Assembly: GCA_017437095.1 (NCBI GenBank)
Contig: JAFSBW010000023.1
Coordinates: 1 to 34,686 of the forward strand
Direction: 5' to 3'
Length of the DNA: 34,686 nt
Source: Oscillospiraceae bacterium
Lineage (GTDB): Bacteria > Bacillota > Clostridia > Oscillospirales > Oscillospiraceae
The position numbers and the translations under genes were made by a program. The stretch's first letter is position 1; every line of letters starts with the position of its first letter. Below the pieces are notes generated by a model, which was not told where the DNA came from, searched no databases, and saw only the letters and a program-made list of their open reading frames with translations. Positions 15,366-23,010 of the stretch are shown here, piece by piece.

Positions 15366-15725
15366 TTATTTGACCTCCTTAATAGAAGTAAAGCGCAGCT
15401 CGTTCAGGGGCTTACCGGTCTCGTCAGCCACGATGGCCATAAGCATGGCGGCAGTCTTGGGGGGGACATCGTGGAGCTTCAGCTGGCCGGCGGTGCCGGG
15501 GGCAGCAGGCTCAGCCGCAGGGGCAGCATCGGCTGCGGGAGCGGCAGCTACAGGCGCGGCAGCAGCGGGGGCTGCGGCGGTCTTCTTTGCGGAGAAGGCC
15601 TTACCCAGCAGGGTAATAACGATCATCAGGGAGATCAGGCCTGCGAACACAACGGCATAACCAAGCAACGCGGTAAGGCCCGCGTCGGCAATGCTGATGT
15701 CATCCAGGGTGCTAGCTAACAGCAT
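15366..15725 (-). CDS. Na+-translocating decarboxylase, gamma/delta subunit
   Basis: This 119-residue protein has one membrane helix (LLGYAVVFAGLISLMIVITLLGKAF), typical of OadG/MmdD. A long Ala-Pro linker (about residues 49-80) follows, then a C-terminal segment (LHDVPPKTAAMLMAIVADE) that resembles the small epsilon subunit or delta C-terminus of methylmalonyl-CoA decarboxylases. These subunits anchor the soluble carboxyltransferase to the beta pump. The start is ATG 15723-15725 behind GAGAGGAAA, a modest SD. It is the first gene of a two-gene operon with oadB. The linker is low-complexity but unbroken. Confidence 0.82.
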   Translation of the reverse strand: MLLASTLDDISIADAGLTALLGYAVVFAGLISLMIVITLLGKAFSAKKTAAAPAAAAPVAAAPAADAAPAAEPAAPGTAGQLKLHDVPPKTAAMLMAIVADETGKPLNELRFTSIKEVK

Positions 15726-15796
15726 ATTGTTTCCTCTCTTCTATATCAAAAATTTTTTAAAAGATCAGGGGGCGCTTCCCGGCGCAAAGCCGAAAG

Positions 15797-15908
15797 CGGC
15801 CAAACGGCCAAAACCGGCCAACCAGCCGCAAAAAACGCCAAAGGGCAGATAAGGCGCAAGCCCATAATCCACCACATACACTTTACCACAAATTTCGCAA
15901 ATTGTAAA
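15797..15908 (-). promoter_or_regulatory. Promoter and long repeat-containing leader of the decarboxylase operon
   Basis: On minus, TTTACA (complement of 15903-15908) and TAAAGT (complement of 15880-15885) are 17 bases apart. The leader to the gamma-subunit start would be about 150 bases. It contains three copies of CGGCCAA on the plus strand at 15797, 15805 and 15815. No known riboswitch is recognised. Confidence 0.45.
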
Positions 15909-15939
15909 CTGTTTCTTTCCCATTTTTGGGAGAAAAACC

Positions 15940-15975
15940 GGGCTTCTTTTTGGCCGGGAGCTTTTCCCGGGCCTG
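15940..15975 (-). terminator. Possible terminator of the GNAT gene
   Basis: Just past the GNAT stop on the minus strand, GGCCCGGGA can pair with TCCCGGCC. A further CCCGGTTTTT lies beyond, giving a G/C hairpin and a T-run. The pairing is imperfect and several registers are possible. Confidence 0.45.
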
Positions 15976-15976
15976 C

Positions 15977-16495
15977 TTACCGGGGGCGCCAGGCTACATT
16001 TTCCTCCAGAAAGGCTTCGAAGCGCTGCCATTCGGCTTCGGTAAGGGTTTTGGGGTAGGAAAGCAGCGCCAGGGGCAGCCCCGCGTCGCCAAAGCGGTAT
16101 TTGGGCTGGATATGCTGCCAGGGGTTTTCCCGGAAGCCGCTGCGCCCGTAAAAGCCCTTTCGGCGGCAGGTCAAAGCATCCTGGGGCGGCTCGATCTCCA
16201 AGACGATGGGCTTTCCCAGCTCTTTCAGCAGCGCCAAAGCCTTAGCTCCCAGCCCTGCGTTTCGCTTTTGGGGCGCTATGGCAAAATGCTCCAAAAAGAG
16301 GAGCTCCGGCCCTTCCCAGTAAAAAAGAATGCCGCAAAAGGCCCGGCCTTCCAACAAAACGGCGGGGCGAAAAAGGGGGTTTTCCGGGATCATATTCTCC
16401 CCATCCCGGCGCTCGCAGAGGGGGAAGGCCTGAATATACAGCTGCCGGGCCTGCTCCAGAAAGGGGGAAGCGGGGGTTAAAAAATGCAGTTCCAT
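15977..16495 (-). CDS. GNAT-family N-acetyltransferase
   Basis: This 172-residue protein has the GNAT pattern: an N-terminal QARQLYIQAFP helix, central strand ELLFLEHFAIAPQKRNAGLG where the RxxGxG-like acetyl-CoA pyrophosphate loop sits, and a late GFYGRSGF motif characteristic of the C-terminal strand. It would transfer an acetyl group from acetyl-CoA to an amine; the acceptor is unknown. ATG at 16493-16495 follows AAGGAGT. It stands alone between the decarboxylase operon and the divergent MATE operon. Confidence 0.82.
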   Translation of the reverse strand: MELHFLTPASPFLEQARQLYIQAFPLCERRDGENMIPENPLFRPAVLLEGRAFCGILFYWEGPELLFLEHFAIAPQKRNAGLGAKALALLKELGKPIVLEIEPPQDALTCRRKGFYGRSGFRENPWQHIQPKYRFGDAGLPLALLSYPKTLTEAEWQRFEAFLEENVAWRPR

Positions 16496-16587
16496 AGCGA
16501 TACTCCTTGCCGGTGATACATCCTGCCAACTATACCACATCCTTGTGCAAAAAGCAATCACCGGCACCCTTTGCCGGGCGTATGGCC

Positions 16588-16616
16588 TTGCATTTTGCGG
16601 CCGGGGGAGCTATAAT
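16588..16616 (+). promoter_or_regulatory. Promoter of the MATE-gluQRS operon
   Basis: TTGCAT (16588-16593) and TATAAT (16611-16616) are 17 bases apart, about 50 bases before the MATE start codon. Confidence 0.75.
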
Positions 16617-16667
16617 GAAGCATAAGAAGGCCCTGACGGGCAGCAGCTATGGAAAGGAGGCAGCCCC

Positions 16668-18029
16668 ATGCAAACCAAAAGCGATGCCCAGTATCAGCGC
16701 ATGCTGACAGCTCCCATACCCCGGCTGGTTATGTCTTTGGCGCTGCCTACTATCCTGAGCACCATGATCACCGTGATCTACAACACCGCCGATACCTATT
16801 TCGTATCCCAGATCGATAAGTCTGCTTCCGCGGCGGTGGGCGCGGTGTTTTCCATTATGTCCGTGATCCAGGCGGTGGGCTTTGGCTTTGCCATGGGCGC
16901 CAGCAGCCTGATCAGCCTGAAGCTGGGAGAAAAGGACGACCGGGCGGCCCATACCTACGGCGCTACCGGCTTCTACAGCGCCATGGCCCTGGGCGGCCTG
17001 ATCGGCGCCCTGGGGCTTTGCTTTTTAGAGCCGATCCTGGGGCTTTTATGCTCGGCGACTATGAAGCCCCATGCCCGCAGCTACGCCGCCTTTATCCTCA
17101 TCGCCGCCCCCATCAGCTGCTCTACCTTTGTGCTGAACAATGTGCTGCGCTCCCAGGGGCAATCCCGGCTGGCTATGTGGGGCATGATGTCCGGCGGCCT
17201 GATCAACATGGCCCTGGATCCGCTGCTGATCTTTCAGCTGGATATGGGCGCCGGAGGCGCGGCGCTGGCGACCGCCATCAGCCAGTGCGTCAGCTTTTTG
17301 ATCCTGCTCAGCTTTTTCCTGCGGGGCAAATCCATCGTAAGCATCCACCCCAAGTACATCAGCCGCCGTATGGCGGATTACAGCAAGATTGTTCTTACCG
17401 GCATCCCTACCATCTTCCGCCAGGGGCTGGGCAGCGTGGCTGCCGCGGTGCTGAATATCCAGGCGGTGGCCTACGGCGGCGGCAGCGATGCTTTGGCATC
17501 GGCAGCTACCATTGCCAACAAGATCTATATGCTCTTGCGCAACCTGCTGATCGGCCTGGGCCAGGGCTTCCAGCCCGTGGCGGGCTATAACTACGGCGCG
17601 AAAAACCGGAAGCGGGCCTGGAAGGCCTTCGGCTTTGCCACGACCGTGGGCAGCGCCTTCTGCCTGGTGGCAACGGCGGCTATCATCGCCCTGCGCCGGG
17701 AGCTGATGGATTTTATGAGCAACGATCCCCAGGTGATCGCCCTGGGCAGCGAGATGCTGCTGTATTTGGGGGCGGTGATCACGGTGCTGGCTTTTTCTAC
17801 CTTTGTAAACCAGCTGGCCCAATGCCTGGGCTTCAAGCTGGCGGCTACTGTGCTGGCCAGCTGCCGCCAGGGCATCTTCTTCCTGCCGGCGATCTATGCG
17901 CTGCCGGCGCTGTTTGGCAGCAGCGGCGTGCTTGCCAGCCAGGCGGTGGCCGATGGGCTTACCTTTGCGGTGAGCGTGCCGTTCCTGATCTGGTTCTACC
18001 GTAAGCATATGCAGGAGGAGCCGTTATGA
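16668..18029 (+). CDS. MATE-family multidrug/toxin exporter
   Basis: This 453-residue integral membrane protein with about 12 spans is of MATE length. Family motifs include the PIPRLVMSLALPTILSTMITVIYNTADTYFV opening block, GAGGAALATAISQ in the first half, and IGLGQGFQPVAGYNYGAKN in the second half, the classic MATE GxQPxxGYNYGA motif. These proteins export cationic compounds using Na+ or H+ gradients. ATG follows GGAAAGGAGG. The stop overlaps the next start by four bases (ATGA). The substrate is unknown. It may have a housekeeping rather than resistance role, given its coupling to gluQRS. Confidence 0.94.
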   Translation: MQTKSDAQYQRMLTAPIPRLVMSLALPTILSTMITVIYNTADTYFVSQIDKSASAAVGAVFSIMSVIQAVGFGFAMGASSLISLKLGEKDDRAAHTYGATGFYSAMALGGLIGALGLCFLEPILGLLCSATMKPHARSYAAFILIAAPISCSTFVLNNVLRSQGQSRLAMWGMMSGGLINMALDPLLIFQLDMGAGGAALATAISQCVSFLILLSFFLRGKSIVSIHPKYISRRMADYSKIVLTGIPTIFRQGLGSVAAAVLNIQAVAYGGGSDALASAATIANKIYMLLRNLLIGLGQGFQPVAGYNYGAKNRKRAWKAFGFATTVGSAFCLVATAAIIALRRELMDFMSNDPQVIALGSEMLLYLGAVITVLAFSTFVNQLAQCLGFKLAATVLASCRQGIFFLPAIYALPALFGSSGVLASQAVADGLTFAVSVPFLIWFYRKHMQEEPL

Positions 18030-18445
18030 AGCTGTTTTTTTACTATTTGCTGCAATGGACCTGGGGCCTGCCCCAGAATCTCCTGGGCCTGGCGGTGTGG
18101 CTGGCCTGCAAGGGGGAGGCTCAGCCCCGGTTTGGCGGGGCTGCGGTAAAGCGCTGGCGGCGCTCCTCCAGCGCGGGCATCGGCATGTTTCTATTTCTGG
18201 AAGAGGGCTACGACCGGGAGCTTTTGCTCCACGAATACGGCCACAGCCTGCAATCTGTTATTCTTGGGCCCCTGTTTTTGATCGTGATCGGCCTGCCCTC
18301 CCTGCTTTGGGCCACCCTTCCCGTGGCCCGGAGATACCGCCGGCGCACCGGCCTGTCTTACTACTGGTTTTACCCGGAATGCTGGGCCAACTACCTGAGC
18401 CGAAAGGCTGTTGACAAAGCTGCAAAAAAGGGGGTGCGGCTATGA
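18026..18445 (+). CDS. Small membrane protein with HEYGH zinc motif
   Basis: This is a 139-residue protein I cannot name. It has a hydrophobic N-terminus, a gluzincin-like HEYGH (His69, Glu70, His73) and a membrane helix after it (VILGPLFLIVIGLPSLLWA). Near the end, PECWAN places Glu118 as a possible third zinc ligand, the same ExxAN arrangement as the DUF3810 protein in this window. A membrane-embedded minimal peptidase is therefore plausible, though it could be an inactive relative. It overlaps the MATE gene and gluQRS by four bases on each side, so it is a translationally coupled middle gene. Confidence 0.75.
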   Translation: MKLFFYYLLQWTWGLPQNLLGLAVWLACKGEAQPRFGGAAVKRWRRSSSAGIGMFLFLEEGYDRELLLHEYGHSLQSVILGPLFLIVIGLPSLLWATLPVARRYRRRTGLSYYWFYPECWANYLSRKAVDKAAKKGVRL

Positions 18446-19347
18446 GGGAATGCGTTGGCCGCTTTGCTCCTACCCCCTCCGGCCGGATGCACCTGGGCAA
18501 TGTGTTTGCCGCCCTGATCGCCTGGCTTTCCGTGCGCAGCCAGGGGGGCAAGATGGTGCTGCGCATGGAGGATCTGGATACCCAGCGCACCAGCGCGGAG
18601 TTTGCCGAAACTCTGCGCCGGGATCTTACCTGGCTGGGCCTGGATTGGGACGAGGAAACGCCCCCCCAATCCCAGCGCACCCAGGTGTATGACCGCTATT
18701 TTGACCTTTTGGCCCAAAAGGGCCTGCTCTACCCCTGCTACTGCACCCGAAGCCAGCTGCACAGCGTCAATGCCCCCCATTTAAGCGACGGCACCTATGT
18801 ATACGCCGGAACTTGCCGGGGCTTAACGCCGGAGCAGCGAAAGGAAAAGGGGGATAAGTTTTCTTGGCGTGTACAAGTGCCGGAAAGGGTGATCTGCCTG
18901 ACGGACATGGCCCAGGGGGATTTTTCCCAGGATCTGGCAAAGCAGTGCGGCGATTTTGTAGTGCGCCGGGCCGATGGGGTGTATGTGTACCAGCTGGCGG
19001 TTACGGTGGACGACGGCGAAGCCGGGGTAACTGAGGTGGTCCGCGGCGTGGATCTGCTGGCATCTGCTCCCAGGCAGATGTATCTGCAGGAGCTGTTCGG
19101 CTTCCAAGCGCCCGCCTACGGCCATGTGCCCCTGCTGGTGGCCCCGGACGGGCGGCGCTTAAGCAAGCGGGACAAGGATATGGATCTGGGGCAGCTGCAA
19201 AAGCAAATGCGGCCGGAGCGGCTGCTGGGTATTCTCGCCTGCACCGCTGGGCTGATGGACCGGGTAGAGGACATTTCCGCCCGGGAGCTGATACCCCATT
19301 TCCGCTGGGACGGCCTGGGCAAGGACAGCATCTGCCTGCGGCTTTAA
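18442..19347 (+). CDS. gluQRS: Glutamyl-Q tRNA(Asp) synthetase
   Basis: GluQ-RS is a truncated paralogue of glutamyl-tRNA synthetase that attaches glutamate to queuosine in the anticodon of tRNA-Asp. The 301-residue length fits, since it lacks the anticodon-binding domain. Seen motifs are GRFAPTPSGRMHLGN (HIGH-type), RMEDLDTQRTS, a zinc-binding cluster with YPCYCTRSQL and YAGTCRG, and RLSKRDKDMDL (KMSKS-type). It starts four bases inside the preceding gene. Being the last gene of the operon, it is followed by a repeat-rich gap rather than a clear terminator. A full GltX is excluded by length. Confidence 0.92.
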   Translation: MRECVGRFAPTPSGRMHLGNVFAALIAWLSVRSQGGKMVLRMEDLDTQRTSAEFAETLRRDLTWLGLDWDEETPPQSQRTQVYDRYFDLLAQKGLLYPCYCTRSQLHSVNAPHLSDGTYVYAGTCRGLTPEQRKEKGDKFSWRVQVPERVICLTDMAQGDFSQDLAKQCGDFVVRRADGVYVYQLAVTVDDGEAGVTEVVRGVDLLASAPRQMYLQELFGFQAPAYGHVPLLVAPDGRRLSKRDKDMDLGQLQKQMRPERLLGILACTAGLMDRVEDISARELIPHFRWDGLGKDSICLRL

Positions 19348-19352
19348 AAAGC

Positions 19353-19441
19353 GTTGCCATTAGGCAACATATCGAAATTCTGCGAAGCAGAATTATATCG
19401 ATTTTGCCAACGGCAAAAATATCGAGCCGGAGGCATATCGA
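19353..19441. repeat. Ladder of four mini-hairpins separated by ATATCGA
   Basis: Four perfect hairpins follow one another, each directly followed by the heptamer ATATCGA. They are GTTGCC/GGCAAC (19353-19368), AATTCTGC/GCAGAATT (76-94), TTTTGCC/GGCAAAA (19402-19418) and GCC/GGC (26-34). The heptamers lie at 19369, 19395, 19419 and 19435. The stems differ in sequence and the loops are short (ATTA, GAA, AAC, GGA), while the heptamer is invariant. It immediately follows the gluQRS stop codon. Confidence 0.8.
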
Positions 19442-19475
19442 CAAAATGTATAGCCGCCGAATGGCTGCGATGGGA

Positions 19476-19584
19476 GATTGAAGATTGTAGAGTTGAGATA
19501 CCGGTATCTTCACTCTCCACTCTTAAATCTCGGCTCTTCACAACCAAATTTTGTTTTAGGGAGGGTCAAGACCCTCCCCTACGG
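19476..19584. repeat. Second copies of the GATTGAAGATT dyad and CTACGG palindrome
   Basis: 19476-19530 resembles the 254-314 element (shared GATTGAAGATTG and ATCTTCACTCT words, with a central perfect palindrome GATACCGGTATC). 19559-19584 is GGGAGGGT-CAAG-ACCCTCCC followed by CTACGG, the third example of that palindrome type in the window. Both are non-coding. Confidence 0.6.
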
Positions 19585-19606
19585 TGATGCTTTGGTTAAT
19601 TGCCTC

Positions 19607-19635
19607 TTGTTTATTCCAGAAAAATCCATTATTAT
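19607..19635 (+). promoter_or_regulatory. Possible promoter of the nucleotidyltransferase operon
   Basis: TTGTTT (19607-19612) and TATTAT (19630-19635) are 17 bases apart, 30 bases before the AGGAGG and start codon. The boxes are only moderate matches. Confidence 0.45.
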
Positions 19636-19666
19636 AAATGTATCTATATTTAGGAGGTATCGTCTT

Positions 19667-20599
19667 ATGTCTAAGAATCCTGTTTTGGTGGTTATGGCCG
19701 CCGGTATGGGCAGCCGTTACGGCGGCCTGAAGCAGATCGACCCCGTGGGCTGCCAGGGGGAGGCAATTTTGGATTTCTCCCTGTTTGATGCCTACGAGGC
19801 AGGCTTCCGCACTGCCGTGATCATCATCAAAGAAGCCATCCGTAAGGACTTTATGGATACCGTGGGCGCTCGCCTGAAAAACTGCCCCATGGAGATCCGC
19901 TACGCCTGCCAGGAGCAGGACAAGCTGCTGCCTGAGGGCATGACCGTACCCCAAGAGCGGGGCGCCAAGCCCTGGGGCACGGGCCACGCCGTGCTTTGCG
20001 CACGGGAAGCCATCGACGGCGCTCCCTTCGCCGTGATCAATGCCGACGATTACTACGGCAAGTCCGCCTACCGCACCATCTACAATGCCCTTTTGGGCGC
20101 TGAGGATACCGACAAGGCCAACTACTGCATGGTAGGCTACTACCTGCGCAATACGGTTTCCGACCACGGCAGCGTTGCCCGGGGCGTATGCGAGGTAAGC
20201 GGCGAGGGCTACCTTACCGCCATCGTAGAGCGGCTGAAGATCGAAAAGCAGCCCGACGCCATCCGTTTTACCGAGGACGGGGAAAACTGGACCGAGCTGC
20301 ACCCGGACACCCTGGTATCTATGAATATGTTCGGCTTTACCCCCAGCCTGCTGGATGCCCTGGCGGAGCGCTTCCCCGTTTTCCTGAAGGAGGAGCTGCC
20401 CCAGAATCCTGCCAAGAAGGAATTTTTGCTGCCCATGATCGTGGGCGACCTGCTGAAGGAGGATGTGGCCAGAGTAAAGGTGCTGTCCTCTGCGGATAAG
20501 TGGTACGGCGTTACCTACGCCGCCGATAAGCCCCTGGTAGTTGCTGCCCTGAAGGCCTTTACGGAGCAGGGGCTGTACCCCAACGGCCTTTGGAAATAA
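19667..20599 (+). CDS. Sugar nucleotidyltransferase family protein
   Basis: This 310-residue protein has the nucleotidyltransferase opening VVMAAGMGSRYGGLKQIDPVG (GxGxR...K nucleotide-binding loop). It also has KPWGTGHAVLCAREAI, and the INADDYYG metal-binding acidic motif. Such enzymes join a sugar phosphate to an NTP to make an activated sugar. The acceptor sugar is not evident; the glucose-1-phosphate and mannose-1-phosphate subfamilies differ in length and ending. ATG 19667 follows AGGAGG, and the frame upstream of it lies in repeats. The stop is 12 bases before the pectin methylesterase start, so they form an operon. Confidence 0.85.
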   Translation: MSKNPVLVVMAAGMGSRYGGLKQIDPVGCQGEAILDFSLFDAYEAGFRTAVIIIKEAIRKDFMDTVGARLKNCPMEIRYACQEQDKLLPEGMTVPQERGAKPWGTGHAVLCAREAIDGAPFAVINADDYYGKSAYRTIYNALLGAEDTDKANYCMVGYYLRNTVSDHGSVARGVCEVSGEGYLTAIVERLKIEKQPDAIRFTEDGENWTELHPDTLVSMNMFGFTPSLLDALAERFPVFLKEELPQNPAKKEFLLPMIVGDLLKEDVARVKVLSSADKWYGVTYAADKPLVVAALKAFTEQGLYPNGLWK

Positions 20600-20611
20600 A
20601 GGAGCGCGCTT

Positions 20612-22999
20612 ATGAAAAAGATAATTTGCATGCTTTTGGCCCTGGCTTTGTGCCTGAGCGCCTTTGCCGCCTGCGGCAAGGATAAGCCCCATACCTGCGC
20701 CTACGGCGAGTGGTCCGTAACCAAGCTGCCTACTCAGGAGCTTCCCGGCGAAGCCCAGCGCAGCTGCTCCTGCGGCGCTATTGAGTCCCTGGCCCTGCCC
20801 ACCCTGGCAGACAGCGGCTATACTGTGGCGGGCGATACCGCAACGCTGCAGCAGGAGGGCGTTGGCCTGTACAGCATTACGGTAGACGGCGTTGCTTTCC
20901 AGTTTGAAGCGGCTACCCCCAAGCTGATCCCGCCTTACGAGGATGTGGTCACCTCCCCGGATTTTGTAGCCGCCCTTACCCTGGCCGGCGGCGAAAAGGC
21001 CAAGTCCGCCGAGGATATTACCGTAGGCAAGTTTACCTTTGGCGCGGGCTGCTATTTTGAAACCAGCAACGGCGGCCATTTTACCGGCGGCAATGTAAAC
21101 ACCCAGAAAAAGGACATTACCTTTACCCTGGAAGGCTCTGTAAACTCTGTAAAGTTCGATGTGCGCGGCGCCAGCAGCAGCGGCTGCGTGCTTACCCTGG
21201 TATATCTGCCGGAGGGCGGCGAAGCTGTGGAGATCTATAAGAGCGAAGAGCTGGCCAGCGGCGATTTTGTGCCCGGCATTGAGATCACCGACCTGCAGCC
21301 CGGCAATTACCGCATCGTAACCTCCGGCTCTGCCCGCATTGGCGACTTTTTCATTACCGAGCGCATGGAGCGCAGCGAGCCGGTAGCCATTGAAGTGTTC
21401 CAGCCGAAAAACAAGGTGCTTGCCGGCCGTGAGCTGAATACCGATGGCCTGAGCGTGGAGCTGGTTTACGGCAACGGCCGCCACGACAGCGTGAAAAACG
21501 AAGACTATACCGTTGATTTTTCCCAGGTAGACAGCAGCAAGCCCGGCGTTTATACCGCCGCCGTGACCCACACCCCCACCGGCTTTACCGCCCAGTATGA
21601 CATTACCGTATACGGCGTGGATTCCATAAGCCTTTCTGACCATGCCCTGGATGCCAGCCGCGTTACCCACCCGGTGCAAAAGCTCTACCTGGCCGGCAGC
21701 AGCTACGATAACTACGATAATCTGTGCGTGATCGCTTCCTGCTCCGCTCCCGGCGTGGACGGCGCGCAGGATTTCCTGCTTACTTCCGGCGAATACACCG
21801 TCCAGGCCGCTACCAAGGAAAACCCCGTAGTCACCGTTAGCGCGTTTGGCTGCACCGCTTCCTACGGCGTGACCATTCTGGAGCTTTCCGACAAAGTGAA
21901 TAAATCCCATGTGATCGTTGACCAGAACGCCACCCCCGGCGAGGGCGCTGACGGCGTGGTCACGGTAAATTCCATCAACGATGCCCTGAAGCTGATGGAG
22001 CTGCTGAATGCCCCCCGCTACAGCCGCAAGACCATTACCCTCTACCCCGGCACTTACTACGAAAAGGTAGACATTTCTCTGCCCTACCTTACCGTTCAGG
22101 CTGCCCAGGGGATCAAGGCTGAGGAGATCGTGGTTACCTATGATGCCCTCAACGGCCTCACCGACCCCAGCGGCACCTCCGGCTACTCTACCGACGGCTC
22201 TGCCACCTTCTCTGTAAGAGCGGAAGCCATCAATTTCTGCGGCAAGGGCTTTACCATTGAGAACTACTACAACACCCATGAGCGCTACGAGCTTTCCAAG
22301 ACCATTGCCGGCGCAGGCACCCAGGCGGTCGCCCTGCTGGTAAGAGCGGACAAGTGCGTATTCGAGGATATGCGCCTTAGCTCCTACCAGGATACCCTCT
22401 ACGCCGAAAACGGCCGCCATATCTACCGCAACTGCTACATCGAGGGCCGCACCGACTATATCTTCGGCAACGATGCCACCGCTTACTTCACCGGCTGCAC
22501 CATCCAGTCCACCGGCGCCGGCCTGGAGGAGAAGAACGGCGGCTATGTGGTTACCACCAAGGGTGGCAACAGCTCTGCCCATGTGGCCTACGGCTTCATC
22601 TTTGACGGCTGCGTATTCCAGGGCGACGAAAAGGTGCAGCCCGGCAGCGTATCCGTAGCCCGTGGCTGGGATCAGTACATGACCGTTATGGTTATGAACT
22701 CCACCCTGGACGACAGCTTCTCCCTGGAAGCCTACGGCGATACCGCCTCTCCCCTCAACGACCGCTACACCAAAATGAACGCCGACCCGGTAGCGGCTCA
22801 GCTCTTTGAGTACAACAACGCCGGCCCGGGCGCTTTGACCGCCGACATCATCGCCACCGCCAAGGACGGCGTGATCGAAAACCTCTGCGCCATCCCCGCC
22901 GCTGAGGATGCCGCCAAGTATGGCGACTTTGCCGTGATCTTCGCCTCCCGCAACGGCTCCTGCGTATACAACACCGATTGGGACGGCACTGTAGAATAA
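20612..22999 (+). CDS. Pectin methylesterase-like lipoprotein (CE8)
   Basis: This 795-residue secreted protein de-esterifies methylated pectin if active. A lipoprotein signal ends at the Cys of AFAACGKD. Residues about 25-85 hold a small Cys-containing module. A beta-rich region follows, then a bacterial Ig-like domain near 270-345 (VLAGRELNTDGLSVELVYGNG), and the C-terminal right-handed beta-helix of pectinesterases. Catalytic residues known from Dickeya PemA are present: Gln593-Asp594 in YQDTLY, Asp615 in GRTDYIFGN, Arg684 and Trp686 in ARGWD. It is anchored to the outer face of the membrane. It is co-transcribed with the nucleotidyltransferase, and a perfect hairpin follows. Confidence 0.88.
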   Translation: MKKIICMLLALALCLSAFAACGKDKPHTCAYGEWSVTKLPTQELPGEAQRSCSCGAIESLALPTLADSGYTVAGDTATLQQEGVGLYSITVDGVAFQFEAATPKLIPPYEDVVTSPDFVAALTLAGGEKAKSAEDITVGKFTFGAGCYFETSNGGHFTGGNVNTQKKDITFTLEGSVNSVKFDVRGASSSGCVLTLVYLPEGGEAVEIYKSEELASGDFVPGIEITDLQPGNYRIVTSGSARIGDFFITERMERSEPVAIEVFQPKNKVLAGRELNTDGLSVELVYGNGRHDSVKNEDYTVDFSQVDSSKPGVYTAAVTHTPTGFTAQYDITVYGVDSISLSDHALDASRVTHPVQKLYLAGSSYDNYDNLCVIASCSAPGVDGAQDFLLTSGEYTVQAATKENPVVTVSAFGCTASYGVTILELSDKVNKSHVIVDQNATPGEGADGVVTVNSINDALKLMELLNAPRYSRKTITLYPGTYYEKVDISLPYLTVQAAQGIKAEEIVVTYDALNGLTDPSGTSGYSTDGSATFSVRAEAINFCGKGFTIENYYNTHERYELSKTIAGAGTQAVALLVRADKCVFEDMRLSSYQDTLYAENGRHIYRNCYIEGRTDYIFGNDATAYFTGCTIQSTGAGLEEKNGGYVVTTKGGNSSAHVAYGFIFDGCVFQGDEKVQPGSVSVARGWDQYMTVMVMNSTLDDSFSLEAYGDTASPLNDRYTKMNADPVAAQLFEYNNAGPGALTADIIATAKDGVIENLCAIPAAEDAAKYGDFAVIFASRNGSCVYNTDWDGTVE

Positions 23000-23010
23000 T
23001 TGATAACCGC

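Noticed and set aside
15480-15580. Frameshift in the Ala-Pro stretch of the gamma subunit
   Set aside because: The frame stays open and joins a proper C-terminal domain; low-complexity linkers are normal in these subunits.
14119-15660. 513-residue plus-strand frame opposite the decarboxylase genes
   Set aside because: Repetitive Gly/Gln/His composition antisense to a clear OadB; no SD.
15765-16031. 88-residue minus-strand frame downstream of the GNAT gene
   Set aside because: It overlaps the end of the GNAT gene and the decarboxylase promoter, and no SD or family pattern is seen.
19353-19441. CRISPR-like array
   Set aside because: The repeated unit is only seven bases with palindromic spacers that differ; no cas genes are nearby.
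19556-22582. 1008-residue open frame antisense to the nucleotidyltransferase and pectin methylesterase
   Set aside because: It is Gly/Ala/His-rich with no family resemblance and mirrors the codon pattern of the two real genes on the other strand.
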